Positions 1 through 8,231 of a DNA stretch of 64,000 bases are shown piece by piece. The DNA lies in assembly GCA_963790965.1 (NCBI GenBank), contig CAWBQO010000002.1:372001-436000 (forward strand), written 5' to 3'. Under the pieces are notes generated by a model. It was not told the DNA's origin, did no database searches, and saw nothing but the letters and a program-made list of their open reading frames with translations. A program made the translations under genes and the position numbers. The DNA is from CAWBQO01 sp963790965 (lineage in GTDB: Bacteria > Bacteroidota > Rhodothermia > Rhodothermales > DASSAV01). Numbering within the stretch: position 1 is the stretch's first letter; each line of letters opens with the position of its first letter.

Positions 1-1695
1 GTCGATATGCACCCCTCTGAGGGCCGCTCAGCGCTCGAAGTCGTCATGACGACGCTGCACGCAGGCGGCAAGTTCGATAAGAACACGTACAAAGTGTCCG
101 GCGGTCTGCATGGCGTCGGCGTCTCCTGCGTGAACGCACTCTCGTCGCACCTCCTTGCCACCGTCCGCCGAGACGGCGCGCTGTGGGAGCAGTCCTACCG
201 CTGCGGCCATCCCGAAGGACCGGCCGCGGAGATTCGCCCGCTGAAAGAGGGCGAAGTCACCGGAACGACCGTGCAGTTCTGGCCCGACGGCGACATTTTC
301 AAGAGCACGGAGTTTCGCTTCGACACCCTCGCTGAACGCCTTCGCGAACTGGCCTACCTCAACCGGGAGGTGACCATCACCATCGAGGACCGGCGCGAGG
401 AGGTCGAGGAGCTTCGCAAGGAGGAATACCACTTCGAAGGAGGCATTAAGGAGTTCGTGGTGTACCTCGACGAGTCGCGTACGCCGATTCACGAAGAGAC
501 TATCTTCATCTCCGATGAGTCCTCGGAAGTCCCCGTCGAGCTTGCGATGCGCTACAACGACGGCTACAACGAGAACGTCCTCTCGTTTGTCAACAACATC
601 AACACGCACGAGGGCGGCACGCACATCTCCGGCTTCCGCCGCGCCCTCACGCGCACGCTGAAGGTCTACGCCGAGCGCAACAACCTTCTCAAGAACAACA
701 AGACCGAGATTTCCGGCGACGATTTTCGGGAGGGCCTCACGGCCGTTCTCTCGATCAAGGTCGCCGAGCCGCAGTTCGAGGGACAGACCAAGACCAAGCT
801 CGGCAACTCGGACGTGCAGGGCATCGTCGAATCGGTGGTGGGCGAGCGCCTCGCGCAGTGGCTGGACGATCACCCGAAGGAGGCGCGCCGCATCATCGAC
901 AAGGTCGTGCTTGCAGCGCAGGCGCGCGCCGCTGCCCGGCGCGCCCGCGAGTTGGTGCAACGCAAAGGTGCCTTCTCGGGCGGTGGACTCCCGGGCAAGC
1001 TTGCCGACTGCGCCTCCAAGGATCCTGCCGAAAGCGAACTCTTTCTCGTCGAGGGCGATTCTGCCGGCGGCTCCGCCAAGCAGGCGCGCGACCGGCATTA
1101 TCAGGCCATTCTTCCGCTCAGAGGCAAGATCCTCAATGTCGAAAAAGCGCGGCTCGACAAGATCCTGGAGAATGACGAGATCAAGAACGTCGTCACGGCC
1201 CTCGGCACCGGCCTTGCCGTAAGCGAGGAAGAACTCGACATCTCGCGCATCCGCTACCACAAGATCGTTCTCATGACGGACGCCGACGTAGACGGCGCGC
1301 ACATCCGCACGCTGCTCCTGACGTTCCTCTACCGGCACCTGCGCATCCTTATCGAACGCGGGTACATCTACATCGGCCTGCCGCCGCTCTACCGCGTCAA
1401 GCGCGGCAAGGAGGAGGCCTACGCCTGGACCGACGAGCAGCTTCAAGAGCTGTCCGAAACTCTTGGCGATGGTAAGGGCAAGGTCGCCATTCAGCGCTAC
1501 AAGGGACTCGGCGAGATGAACCCGGAGCAACTCTGGGATACGACCATGAACCCGGAGACGCGCGTCCTCCAGCGCGTTGCCATCGAAGACGCGGCCGCCT
1601 CCGACCGCATCTTCAGCACCCTCATGGGCGACGCCGTCGAACCTCGCCGCAAGTTCATCGAGCGCAATGCCAAGTACGCCACGCTCGACATCTGA
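1..1695 (+). CDS. gyrB: DNA gyrase subunit B, 5' end outside the window
   Basis: This is the ATPase subunit of the type II topoisomerase that introduces negative supercoils. The window opens inside the gene: 564 residues are visible, starting in the GHKL ATPase domain (HPSEGRSALEVVMTTLHAGGKFD), so roughly the first 80-100 residues lie upstream. The GHKL glycine-rich loop (GGLHGVGVSCVNAL) is at about residues 33-46. The transducer domain follows, then the TOPRIM domain with LVEGDSAGG near residue 350 and the metal-binding DADVDGAHIRTL near 426. The C-terminal tail ends RYKGLGEMNPEQLW...YATLDI. No alpha-proteobacterial-type insertion is seen. ParE is the alternative, but the tail fits GyrB. The stop overlaps the proposed start of the next gene by 29 bases. 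Confidence 0.95.
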   Translation, partial: VDMHPSEGRSALEVVMTTLHAGGKFDKNTYKVSGGLHGVGVSCVNALSSHLLATVRRDGALWEQSYRCGHPEGPAAEIRPLKEGEVTGTTVQFWPDGDIFKSTEFRFDTLAERLRELAYLNREVTITIEDRREEVEELRKEEYHFEGGIKEFVVYLDESRTPIHEETIFISDESSEVPVELAMRYNDGYNENVLSFVNNINTHEGGTHISGFRRALTRTLKVYAERNNLLKNNKTEISGDDFREGLTAVLSIKVAEPQFEGQTKTKLGNSDVQGIVESVVGERLAQWLDDHPKEARRIIDKVVLAAQARAAARRARELVQRKGAFSGGGLPGKLADCASKDPAESELFLVEGDSAGGSAKQARDRHYQAILPLRGKILNVEKARLDKILENDEIKNVVTALGTGLAVSEEELDISRIRYHKIVLMTDADVDGAHIRTLLLTFLYRHLRILIERGYIYIGLPPLYRVKRGKEEAYAWTDEQLQELSETLGDGKGKVAIQRYKGLGEMNPEQLWDTTMNPETRVLQRVAIEDAAASDRIFSTLMGDAVEPRRKFIERNAKYATLDI

Positions 1696-2713
1696 GGCCG
1701 CCTTTGCCCCTCCGGCCGCGTTTGAGCCGGAGGGCGTCGGAGCGCCGCTCGCCACCCGCCCCGCGTCGACGCAGGAGCCGGACCTGACGATCGTCATTCC
1801 CGTCTTCGAGGAAGAAGAGTCGCTGCCGGAGCTATCCACCCGCATCCGCGCAACGTGCGAGCGGGAGGGCATACGCTTCGACGTGCTCTTCATAGACGAC
1901 GGCAGCCGCGACGCCTCCTGGCGCGTCATCGAGCGCATCCACGAGAGCGACCCTCGCTTCCACGGCCTCCGCTTCCGGCGCAATTACGGAAAGAGCGCTG
2001 CACTCGCTGTCGGCTTCGAGCGCGCGCGCGGCCGCTACGTCGCGACCATGGACGCCGACCTGCAGGACGACCCCGACGAACTGCCGCCCATGATGGCGAT
2101 GCTCGACGGCGGCCTGGACCTCGTGAGCGGCTGGAAGCGCAAGCGCAACGATCCGCTGGGCAAGACCGTCCCGAGCCGCTTCTTCAACGCCGTCACGCGC
2201 GGCCTTTCTGGCATCAAGCTCCACGACTTCAACTGCGGCTTGAAAATGTACCGTCGCCCGGTCGTCAAGAGCGTGCGCGTTTACGGGGAGCTGCACCGCT
2301 ACATCCCGCTTCTGGCTAAATGGGAGGGTTACGGCCGCATTGGCGAGAAGGCGGTCGTACACCACGCCCGCAAGTTCGGCCGGACGAAGTTCGGGCTGGA
2401 GCGCTACTTGAGGGGCTTTCTGGACCTGATCTCCGTCATGTTCATGACGCGCTTCGCGGCGCGGCCGATGCACTTCTTCGGCGGTCTGGGCACCATCGCG
2501 TTCTTCGCCGGCATCGTGATCTCCCTCTGGCTCTCCGTCGAGAAACTCGTCTTCGGTCACCCGGTCGGCGACCGCCCGCTGCTCCTCCTCGGCGGACTCC
2601 TGATTCTCTTCGGCGCGCAGATGTTCACGACCGGCTTGTTGGGAGAAATGGTCGTCCGCCCCGCCATGGAAAGGACGGCGGCGTACCAGATCGTCGAAAC
2701 GACCGAAGCTTAG
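1667..2713 (+). CDS. Family 2 glycosyltransferase, DPM1/GtrB-like, membrane-anchored
   Basis: This is a GT-A fold glycosyltransferase of about 348 residues. It probably transfers a sugar from a nucleotide donor to polyprenyl phosphate at the inner membrane. The sequence shows LTIVIPVFEEEESLPEL, the FIDDGSRD motif, the MDADLQDDPDEL metal-binding motif, and two hydrophobic segments at the C-terminus (GGLGTIAFFAGIVISLWL and LLLLGGLLILFGAQMFTTGLL). This architecture is known for DPM1/GtrB-type enzymes. I chose ATG 1667, which overlaps the gyrB end; ATG 1577 would add a low-complexity tail read in the gyrB shadow frame. A diverged second copy of its last 150 bases is found at 4001-4160. The actual sugar cannot be read from sequence. 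Confidence 0.85.
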   Translation: MPSTPRSTSEAAFAPPAAFEPEGVGAPLATRPASTQEPDLTIVIPVFEEEESLPELSTRIRATCEREGIRFDVLFIDDGSRDASWRVIERIHESDPRFHGLRFRRNYGKSAALAVGFERARGRYVATMDADLQDDPDELPPMMAMLDGGLDLVSGWKRKRNDPLGKTVPSRFFNAVTRGLSGIKLHDFNCGLKMYRRPVVKSVRVYGELHRYIPLLAKWEGYGRIGEKAVVHHARKFGRTKFGLERYLRGFLDLISVMFMTRFAARPMHFFGGLGTIAFFAGIVISLWLSVEKLVFGHPVGDRPLLLLGGLLILFGAQMFTTGLLGEMVVRPAMERTAAYQIVETTEA

Positions 2714-2970
2714 CCGGCTGCCGCGTCAGGCGGTGTGGAGATGATCGAGGAAGCGGTGGTTCAGAGGCCGTGTTGCCGGACTTTATCCTGCCGACGTGTC
2801 ATAGAGAAGAACATATCAAGTAGGCTGTAACAATACCTCCGCAGATACCGTGGACGTATTATTGTATGTTGATGTTTAGCAGTAATATAAGCGGGCTTGT
2901 TCCTGCTTGTGGTCTGCACCGGTCAAGCCTGCTACTGATTCCGCGGCACCATCCATCATCCAGTCTCTCC

Positions 2971-4000
2971 ATGATGCGCATTCTCCGCCTTTTCATCTCG
3001 TTGACTACCCTTGTACTGACGGCATCCATCTTTGCCGCTCCAACGCAAGCTCAAAGCACGGGAGCACGCGAGCGTGGGCAGATGCTGAGCCGGTGGCTCC
3101 TCAACGGAAATGGGGACTCTCTCCAGACCGTGATGTCGCCGCAGTTCATGTCCGCCATCGGTGGGCGCGAAGGACTGGCTGACCTGGTCGCCCGAAATCG
3201 ATGATCAGGCGGGAGCTGAAGTTGAGGTCCTCCACGAAGAAGCCTTTCTCGAATCTGGTCATACGACCTACTACCGCGTTTCCCGGTTCGAGAACGCCCC
3301 GAGCGTCACCGCTCGTTGGGTCTGGAGACCTGACGGCGTCGTGGTTGGTGCCAACATCAACCAGACCCCCGAGCCTGCTCCGACCGAATACGCCGACTAC
3401 GAAACGCGTGCGCCGCTCCATCTTCCCTTCGGCGCTCCCGACAGCGGGTTCTGGTATGTCGCTTGGGGCGGGCGCGACGCGATTCACAACTACCACGTCC
3501 AGGCTCCCGACCAGCGGTTCGCTTCGGATTATGTCGTCGTTCGGGGCGGCTCCCATCATACGGGCGACGGGAGCAGGAACGAGGACCACTTCTGCTTCGG
3601 CGAGCCGATCTATGCACCTGCAGCGGGTCGTGTTGTGGTGGCCGTGGACTCCGTTGCCGACAACGCCCAGGTCGGCCAGAAGAACTCAGCGTCGCCGCCG
3701 GGGAACTACGTGGTGATCGACCACGGCAACGACGAGCACTCGTTCCTTGCTCACCTCCGCCTGGGGTCCGTGGCTGTGGCCGAAGATGAAGATGTGGAGG
3801 CCGGGGCGCTGCTAGGCGAGTGCGGGAACAGCGGGCAGTCGTCGCTGCCCCACCTGCATTACCATCTCCAAACGACAGCGGAGTTCGAGGGAGGCGTCGG
3901 ACTCCCGGCCTACTTCCACGCTTATTTCGTCGGCGGCGATTATGTCGAGGAAGGAGAACCCGTTCGAGGGCAGATGATCCTTCCCTACGGCATAAAGTAG
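2971..4000 (+). pseudogene. Secreted M23-family peptidase-like protein, frameshifted
   Basis: The reading frame opens with a good Sec signal peptide (MMRILRLFISLTTLVLTASIFA, then AQA) and runs to a stop at 3202-3204. The remainder of the protein continues in the next frame from about 3195 (DDQAGAEVEVLHEEAF) to the stop at 4000. A single extra base near 3190-3200 would explain this. The second part has an M23 lysostaphin-like fold: GEPIYAPAAGRVV (about 150 residues after the shift), VIDHGNDEHSFLAHL and the zinc-binding HLHYHL. Such proteins usually cut peptidoglycan cross-links or act as LytM-type activators. The gene sits between an intact glycosyltransferase and a decayed copy of its 3' end, and the 250 bases before it are richer in A+T than the neighbours, which suggests an acquired segment. 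Sequencing error is the alternative to true decay. Confidence 0.65.
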
Positions 4001-4160
4001 GTGGCCACCCCGTCGGCGACCGCCCGCTACTCCTCCTCGGCGGACTCTTGATTTTTTTCGGCGCGCAGATGTTCACGACCGGCTTGTTGGGCGAGATGGG
4101 GTGCGCCCGAGCATGAAGCGCACCGGGGCTTATCAGGTAATCGAAGAGGCGGGGACCTAA
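4001..4160 (+). pseudogene. Decayed second copy of the glycosyltransferase 3' end
   Basis: From about 4003 the DNA closely matches 2556-2713 of the upstream glycosyltransferase. It encodes GHPVGDRPLLLLGGLLIFFGAQMF, the second C-terminal membrane segment, followed by a one-base deletion after GEM, then MKRTGAYQVIEEAGT and a stop at 4158-4160. The corresponding end of the intact gene reads MERTAAYQIVETTEA. There is no upstream part of the gene here, so it cannot encode an enzyme. The two copies differ at many positions in the last 60 bases, so this is not a fresh duplication. Confidence 0.8.
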
Positions 4161-4362
4161 TCCCGCAGCAAAGACGGAGGCTTAGAAGAAACAGGTGGGT
4201 AGTTTGGCTCCCGGACGCGGCAGGGCCTGTAATCTTGCTTGCGTCGGGAAAGGGTTCTAGTGCAGACAACGTGCGAGCTCCCGCATTCGGTTTATGCCGC
4301 GCTCCGCTGCTGGCAACATGAAACCGCGGTCGCCGTTCCAACCGAAAAGAACCGACTTCCGT

Positions 4363-4575
4363 ATGAGAACCTACACCGTCATCATCGAGCGAGACCCCGA
4401 AACCAATCTCCTCGTCGGGTACGTCCCCGGCTTCCCGGGTGCCCACTCACAAGGTGAGACGCTGGACGAGTTGCAGGAGCATATGCGTGAGGTCGTAGAG
4501 ATGCTGCTCGAAGACGGAGAGCCCACATTGGAAGGCGAATTCGTCGGGACGCAACTTCTCTCGGTACAGGCATAA
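4363..4575 (+). CDS. hicB: HicB-family antitoxin
   Basis: This 70-residue protein starts MRTYTVIIERDPETNLLVGYVPGFPG, continues with AHSQGETLDELQEHMREVVEMLLED and ends with EGEFVGTQLLSVQA. This is the compact HicB fold with the partially degraded RNase-H-like core that binds and neutralises HicA. I chose ATG 4363; an upstream ATG at 4294 would add a tail unlike the family. No separate DNA-binding domain is present at the C-terminus. It is followed after two bases by a hicA frame broken by a stop codon, so the antitoxin may now be an orphan. In this order, antitoxin first, the pair is the less common arrangement of hicAB loci. Confidence 0.8.
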   Translation: MRTYTVIIERDPETNLLVGYVPGFPGAHSQGETLDELQEHMREVVEMLLEDGEPTLEGEFVGTQLLSVQA

Positions 4576-4577
4576 CC

Positions 4578-4802
4578 GTGGGAAGCGTTCCTGTCCTCTC
4601 GCCCCAGGAGGTAGTCCGGCTGCTCCATGCCCGGGCGTTCGAGGAGGTCCGCCAGCGCGGGTAACACAAACAGTTCCGGCACGCGGACGGACGGGCGACG
4701 ACAGTCCCGTTCCACAAAGGCCGCGACGTGTCCCCCTCGCTTCTGCGGAAGATCGCCCGGGACGTCGGGCTGACGGTGGACCAACTACTCGGCCTCGAAT
4801 AA
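4578..4802 (+). pseudogene. hicA: HicA-family mRNA interferase toxin with an in-frame stop
   Basis: From GTG 4578 the frame reads VGSVPVLSPQEVVRLL, then FEEVRQRG, a TAA at 4662-4664, then HKQFRHADGRATTVPFHKG, ending LTVDQLLGLE and a stop at 4800-4802. Apart from the stop this is a complete HicA of about 74 residues (double-stranded-RNA-binding-like fold). HicA toxins carry a conserved G-S-H in which the histidine is catalytic. The stop replaces the residue just before that histidine, and a single C-to-A change in a TCA serine codon would give it. The downstream half is still clean coding sequence, so the lesion is recent or a base-calling error. Confidence 0.7.
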
Positions 4803-5178
4803 CCCCTGAGGCAGAAATCTTCGCTGCAAGCCAAGGGCGGGTTCGGGCGGTTCACTCCGTGCGAACAACATGGAGAAAGCAGCACCCGATACGGTTCAAA
4901 AGGATCTCTTTGCCGGGTCCGCTTAATCCGCCACTCCAGGCAGGTATAGGGCCGCAGAGTGTTCTCCGGCACAAGCCTTGTCCCTTCCTCGCCTCGTCCA
5001 GACGGGATGCACATGTCCCGCTATAATTGGATCATGTCACAATATTCTCATAGTTGTTACGCAGCGCCGGCGTGATTCGCTCTGTACTTTAAGGGCAGTG
5101 GAGGACCTGAAGCTTCCCTGCGTGCCTTGACCTTTGCGAGCGCCGTTCCGGTGGTGGTATTTATAAGAGGTGATCCAC
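4803..5178. other. Intergenic region, no gene recognised
   Basis: About 375 bases between the broken hicA and the next small membrane protein. The first 240 bases show no convincing reading frame on either strand. A TTGACC at 5127-5132 and an A+T-rich TATTTATAA at 5158-5166 lie upstream of the next gene, but their spacing is too wide for a standard -35/-10 pair, so I do not call a promoter. Confidence 0.4.
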
Positions 5179-5505
5179 ATGACGCGCTCATCTGCCATAC
5201 GCCCTTGGTGGGTGGTCTCGGTCGCCCTGCGGGGCGTTGCGCCGTTGATCTTGCTGACGGTGCTCACGCCCTGGGAAAACCTCCTGGAGCCGCTTGGCAC
5301 CAATGCCTGGTTTGCCGTCGTTCTTCTTGTTTATCTGGCCGGCAGCGCGCTCATCTACGTCGCGGACCGGAAACGCCTCTTCGAGATTCGTCAGGAACAC
5401 CTCCCACGCTTCATGCGCGGCTCTGAGGCGGTGACGACCGGGGTGCAGTGGGTGATGGGCATTGCCGTTGTCGGGCTTGTGGGCCGGGTTTTTGGCGTCT
5501 TTTAA
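5179..5505 (+). CDS. Small membrane protein of unknown function
   Basis: A protein of 108 residues starting MTRSSAIRPWWVVSVALRG. It has three hydrophobic stretches: VALRGVAPLILLTVLTPW, WFAVVLLVYLAGSALIYVA, and a C-terminal VQWVMGIAVVGLVGRVFGVF. A charged segment (DRKRLFEIRQEHLPRF) lies between the second and third. The start at 5179 is supported by a purine-rich AAGAGGTG ending about six bases upstream; GTG 5170 is in frame but has no such site. It is followed after 24 bases by another small membrane protein, so the two may be co-transcribed. I do not recognise the family. Confidence 0.55.
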   Translation: MTRSSAIRPWWVVSVALRGVAPLILLTVLTPWENLLEPLGTNAWFAVVLLVYLAGSALIYVADRKRLFEIRQEHLPRFMRGSEAVTTGVQWVMGIAVVGLVGRVFGVF

Positions 5506-5529
5506 CGGCGTTCTTCACGAGGTCAGCGC

Positions 5530-5868
5530 GTGGTCAGAATTCTTCTGGCGGGCGCGCTGCGTCTCTCCCAATCCGCTGTCGTGGCGCTCGTCCTCTGTGC
5601 GGTGCTGTCGGTCTTTGTGCTCGATGTTTCCTTCTATTTCAACCTTGACGACGGCGAGTTCGCCCTTATGATCGCTGGCATCTTTGCAGGCGCTACCCTG
5701 GCCTTCTACATGGTCGACGTCCAATCGATCATCAGGGCAGGCAGTTTACGGTGGCCCCTGCAGGGACCAGGTAAGAGGCGAAAGGTGCAGCGGATCATAC
5801 CCTCACTGGTCGCGCCCATCAGCGCAGCCAGCACCTACGCCCGCTATCTGTACCATCCCGGTCTGTAG
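5530..5868 (+). CDS. Small membrane protein of unknown function
   Basis: A protein of 112 residues from GTG 5530, with a GAGGT about nine bases upstream. Two hydrophobic segments are visible (SAVVALVLCAVLSVFVLDVSF and FALMIAGIFAGATLAFYMVDV), followed by a basic C-terminal tail (PGKRRKVQRIIPSL). It follows the previous small membrane protein with a 24-base gap, and a two-gene unit is plausible. No family is recognised, and the non-ATG start lowers confidence in the exact N-terminus. Confidence 0.5.
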   Translation: MVRILLAGALRLSQSAVVALVLCAVLSVFVLDVSFYFNLDDGEFALMIAGIFAGATLAFYMVDVQSIIRAGSLRWPLQGPGKRRKVQRIIPSLVAPISAASTYARYLYHPGL

Positions 5869-6037
5869 CGAACGTCCCGCGAGCGGGGCGGCCGTGGCAA
5901 GCGGCTGCTCCGCCGATGGCGTCCGGCGCTCCGTCTGATTACCCGATCATCTACTCGTAAAGGTGGCGGGCCGACGTTCACTCTTCATTCCGGCTCGGCG
6001 AGGGTTCGGCGCGGAACCTACTCTTCTGCGGGAGGTA

Positions 6038-6056
6038 TTGTAACTATCAGTCACAA
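6038..6056. promoter_or_regulatory. Candidate TetR operator upstream of the regulator gene
   Basis: The 19 bases TTGTAACTATCAGTCACAA form an inverted repeat with 8-base arms and one mismatch around a 3-base centre. The site lies 15 bases before the tetR-family start codon and overlaps a TATTGTAA that could be a -10 element. Its core is nearly repeated at 6718-6730. Position and symmetry fit autorepression; this is inference. Confidence 0.6.
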
Positions 6057-6070
6057 AATGACCGCAAGAT

Positions 6071-6703
6071 ATGAGCATCACGCAGGCGCGGAGGGAAAGA
6101 GAGAAAGTCGAACGGCGCTCGGCCATCGTGGACGCAGCCGAGCGCGTGTTTGCGGAGCGTGGCTTCGGCACCGCGTCGATGGATGAGGTCGCGGTGGAGG
6201 CGGAGTTCAGCAAAGGCCTTCTCTATAAGTATTTCGAGAGCAAAGAGGACCTGTACGAAGCCGTCAGCTTGCGCGCCCACCGCCTCTTGCTGCAGTGGGT
6301 GAAGGAGGCCGACACCGCCCACGCCTCCGGCCTGGACCGAGCCGTCGCGGTCGGCGAAGCCTACATCCGTTTCGCCCGAGAACACCCGGCCTACTTTGAA
6401 GCCCTTGTTTTCCACGCCACACAGGACCCTAACGAGAACCCGTCCTCCAATGCCGCTCTCGGCGAGGAGGTTGCCGAGGCAATCATCGATGTCGTGACCG
6501 GCATCATTGAAGGAGGCATAAAGGACGGTTCGCTCCGGAACGATCTCGACGCCCGGCAATCCGCATTCACGTTATGGGGAGCGTTGCACGGACTCGTGGT
6601 GACTGCCACCTTCAAGAACCCGCTCCAACGCCACCGGCGCGACCCGGACACGTTCCTCCGCAACGCCGTCGATTTTCTTACCAGTTGCCTAAAAGCTTCT
6701 TAA
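6071..6703 (+). CDS. TetR/AcrR-family transcriptional regulator
   Basis: A 210-residue regulator. The N-terminal DNA-binding domain is clear: RSAIVDAAERVFAERGFGTASMDEVAVEAEFSKGLLYKYFESKEDLYEAV, with the helix-turn-helix at about residues 38-58. The C-terminal half is the variable ligand-binding region (AYIRFAREHPAYFEALVF). It is the first gene of a five-gene run (regulator, TolC-like, HlyD-like, two ABC-2 permeases) with gaps or overlaps of at most 13 bases. TetR proteins in this position usually repress the export genes until an exported compound binds. Two copies of a TGACT-type palindrome, before this gene and at the start of the next, are the likely binding sites. The inducer is unknown. 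Confidence 0.9.
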   Translation: MSITQARREREKVERRSAIVDAAERVFAERGFGTASMDEVAVEAEFSKGLLYKYFESKEDLYEAVSLRAHRLLLQWVKEADTAHASGLDRAVAVGEAYIRFAREHPAYFEALVFHATQDPNENPSSNAALGEEVAEAIIDVVTGIIEGGIKDGSLRNDLDARQSAFTLWGALHGLVVTATFKNPLQRHRRDPDTFLRNAVDFLTSCLKAS

Positions 6704-6716
6704 CATTTGTCAAGAC

Positions 6717-8231
6717 GTGACTATTAGTCAAACACTGACCTTTCGATCATTCGCGCTGCACCTCGGCGGCGGACTGCTGCTTGGTGTGTCTTTGCTGCTT
6801 ACCGGCGCAGTCGCCGCGCAGCCTGCCCTCAGCATGAGGGACGCCGTTGAAGCCACCTTGCACGACAATGCCGAGGTACATCAGTACGAACGCATCGCCG
6901 AGCAGAAATCGTATGAACGCCGCGCGGCGCTGTCCAACTACCTGCCCGACCTTTCCCTCTCTGCTGCCTACACCCGGCTCAAGGACCCGCTTGCCATCAG
7001 CCTCGACCCGCTCCGCGCAGCGTTAATTGACCTGCAGAGCCGCGCTCAGGCGCAGTTTGCCAATCTGCAAAGTGTCCTCCAGCAAGGCCGTCCCCTTACG
7101 GAGGCTGAACAGGCCGCCGCGATGAACCAGGCCTCCCAGGTGCTCGGCTCGCGGCTGCCCGCTTTCGAATCGCAGTTCAAGGACCAGGCGTATCCTTCCG
7201 CCGCGCTTACGCTCGTTCAGCCCGTCTTTACGGGCGGGAAGATCACCGCCGGCGCGCGGGCCGCACGGGCCGAAGAGGACGCCGCCCGGTTCAGCCTGCA
7301 ACGCACGGAAAACGAGGCGGTCCAGACGACCATCGACCGCTACCTCAGCGTTGTCTTTCTTCGCGACGTGGTTGCCGCACGCGAGCGCGTGCTCGCCGGA
7401 ATGCAGCAGCACCGCGACCGCGCCGATAAACTGCGGCGCGAGGGCCTGATCCCGCAGTCCGACGTGATGCGCGCCGATGTCGCTGTCGCAGGCGCGCGCC
7501 GCAGCCTCACCGACGACCTCCGCCGCGCCGATCTCGCCCGCACCGCCCTTCTCTACGCCATGGGCACCCCGGATGCCGACGCAACGATTCAAGCGGACAC
7601 CCTCGCCTATTTTCCAGTCGAAGCATCCGAACAGCATTTCGTCGATCTCGCGCTCGACCGGCAGCCGGCGCTTGCGATGCTCGCCTCCAAGGAGCGCGCG
7701 GCGCATCAAAAGGTCGCCGCCGAGCGCGCCGAGTTCTTCCCACAAGTCGCGCTATTTGGCCGCTATGAGCTTTTTCCCGATTATCTCTCGGTCACGGAGC
7801 CGGAGTGGGCCGTCGGGGCGCGCGTGCAGATGAACCTCTTCGGAGGCTTCGAGCGCTCTGGCCGCTTGAAGGCGGCGCGCGCGCAGGAGGACGCCGTCCG
7901 CGATCTTCAAGAGCACACAGAGCGGCAGATCGCGCTGCTCGTGCGCCAATCGTATGGCGATATGCGCCGCGCCGAGACCGCTTACCTCGCGCTCGCCGCA
8001 GATCTCACGCTGGCCACCGAGAACCTTCGCATGGCCGAGCGGCGGTACGAGACTGGCCTTGGAACCTCCCTCGACGTGATCGACGCACAACTGCTTCTCG
8101 AAAAACAGGAGGTCGAGCGCTTGCAGGCCCTCTATGACTACCACCAGGCCATGAACCGGCTCTTCACTGCCGCCGGACGGCCTCTCGATATGTTGAACGT
8201 CTGGAACCATTCCCTTCAGCCTACCCGATGA
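6717..8231 (+). CDS. TolC-family outer membrane efflux protein
   Basis: A 504-residue precursor with a signal peptide (LGGGLLLGVSLLLTGAVAAQ) followed by ALSMRDAVEATLHDNAEV, the start of the first outer membrane efflux protein repeat. Long helical stretches alternate with beta-strand segments (YPSAALTLVQPVFTGGKI near residue 160; VGARVQMNLFGGFE near 368), typical of the TolC duplication. It should form the trimeric outer membrane channel for the HlyD/ABC-2 system encoded downstream. The only in-frame start near the signal peptide is GTG 6717, without a clear ribosome binding site; it lies inside the second candidate operator and 13 bases after the tetR stop, so translation may be coupled. It overlaps the next gene by four bases. 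Confidence 0.88.
   Translation: MTISQTLTFRSFALHLGGGLLLGVSLLLTGAVAAQPALSMRDAVEATLHDNAEVHQYERIAEQKSYERRAALSNYLPDLSLSAAYTRLKDPLAISLDPLRAALIDLQSRAQAQFANLQSVLQQGRPLTEAEQAAAMNQASQVLGSRLPAFESQFKDQAYPSAALTLVQPVFTGGKITAGARAARAEEDAARFSLQRTENEAVQTTIDRYLSVVFLRDVVAARERVLAGMQQHRDRADKLRREGLIPQSDVMRADVAVAGARRSLTDDLRRADLARTALLYAMGTPDADATIQADTLAYFPVEASEQHFVDLALDRQPALAMLASKERAAHQKVAAERAEFFPQVALFGRYELFPDYLSVTEPEWAVGARVQMNLFGGFERSGRLKAARAQEDAVRDLQEHTERQIALLVRQSYGDMRRAETAYLALAADLTLATENLRMAERRYETGLGTSLDVIDAQLLLEKQEVERLQALYDYHQAMNRLFTAAGRPLDMLNVWNHSLQPTR
6718..6730. promoter_or_regulatory. Second candidate TetR operator, over the efflux gene start
   Basis: TGACTATTAGTCA is a perfect inverted repeat with 6-base arms. 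It differs at two positions from the core of the site at 6041-6053 upstream of tetR. It lies across the start codon of the TolC-like gene, so bound regulator could act as a roadblock inside the operon. Inference from sequence symmetry only. Confidence 0.55.

Noticed and set aside
28..1983. Minus-strand open frame of 651 codons across gyrB
   Set aside because: It is antisense to a certain gyrB; long open frames on the opposite strand are common in high-G+C genes, and the translation resembles no family.
5127..5166. TTGACC and TATTTATAA as a promoter
   Set aside because: The spacing is about 25 bases, too long for a standard pair, and does not fit the Bacteroidota consensus either.
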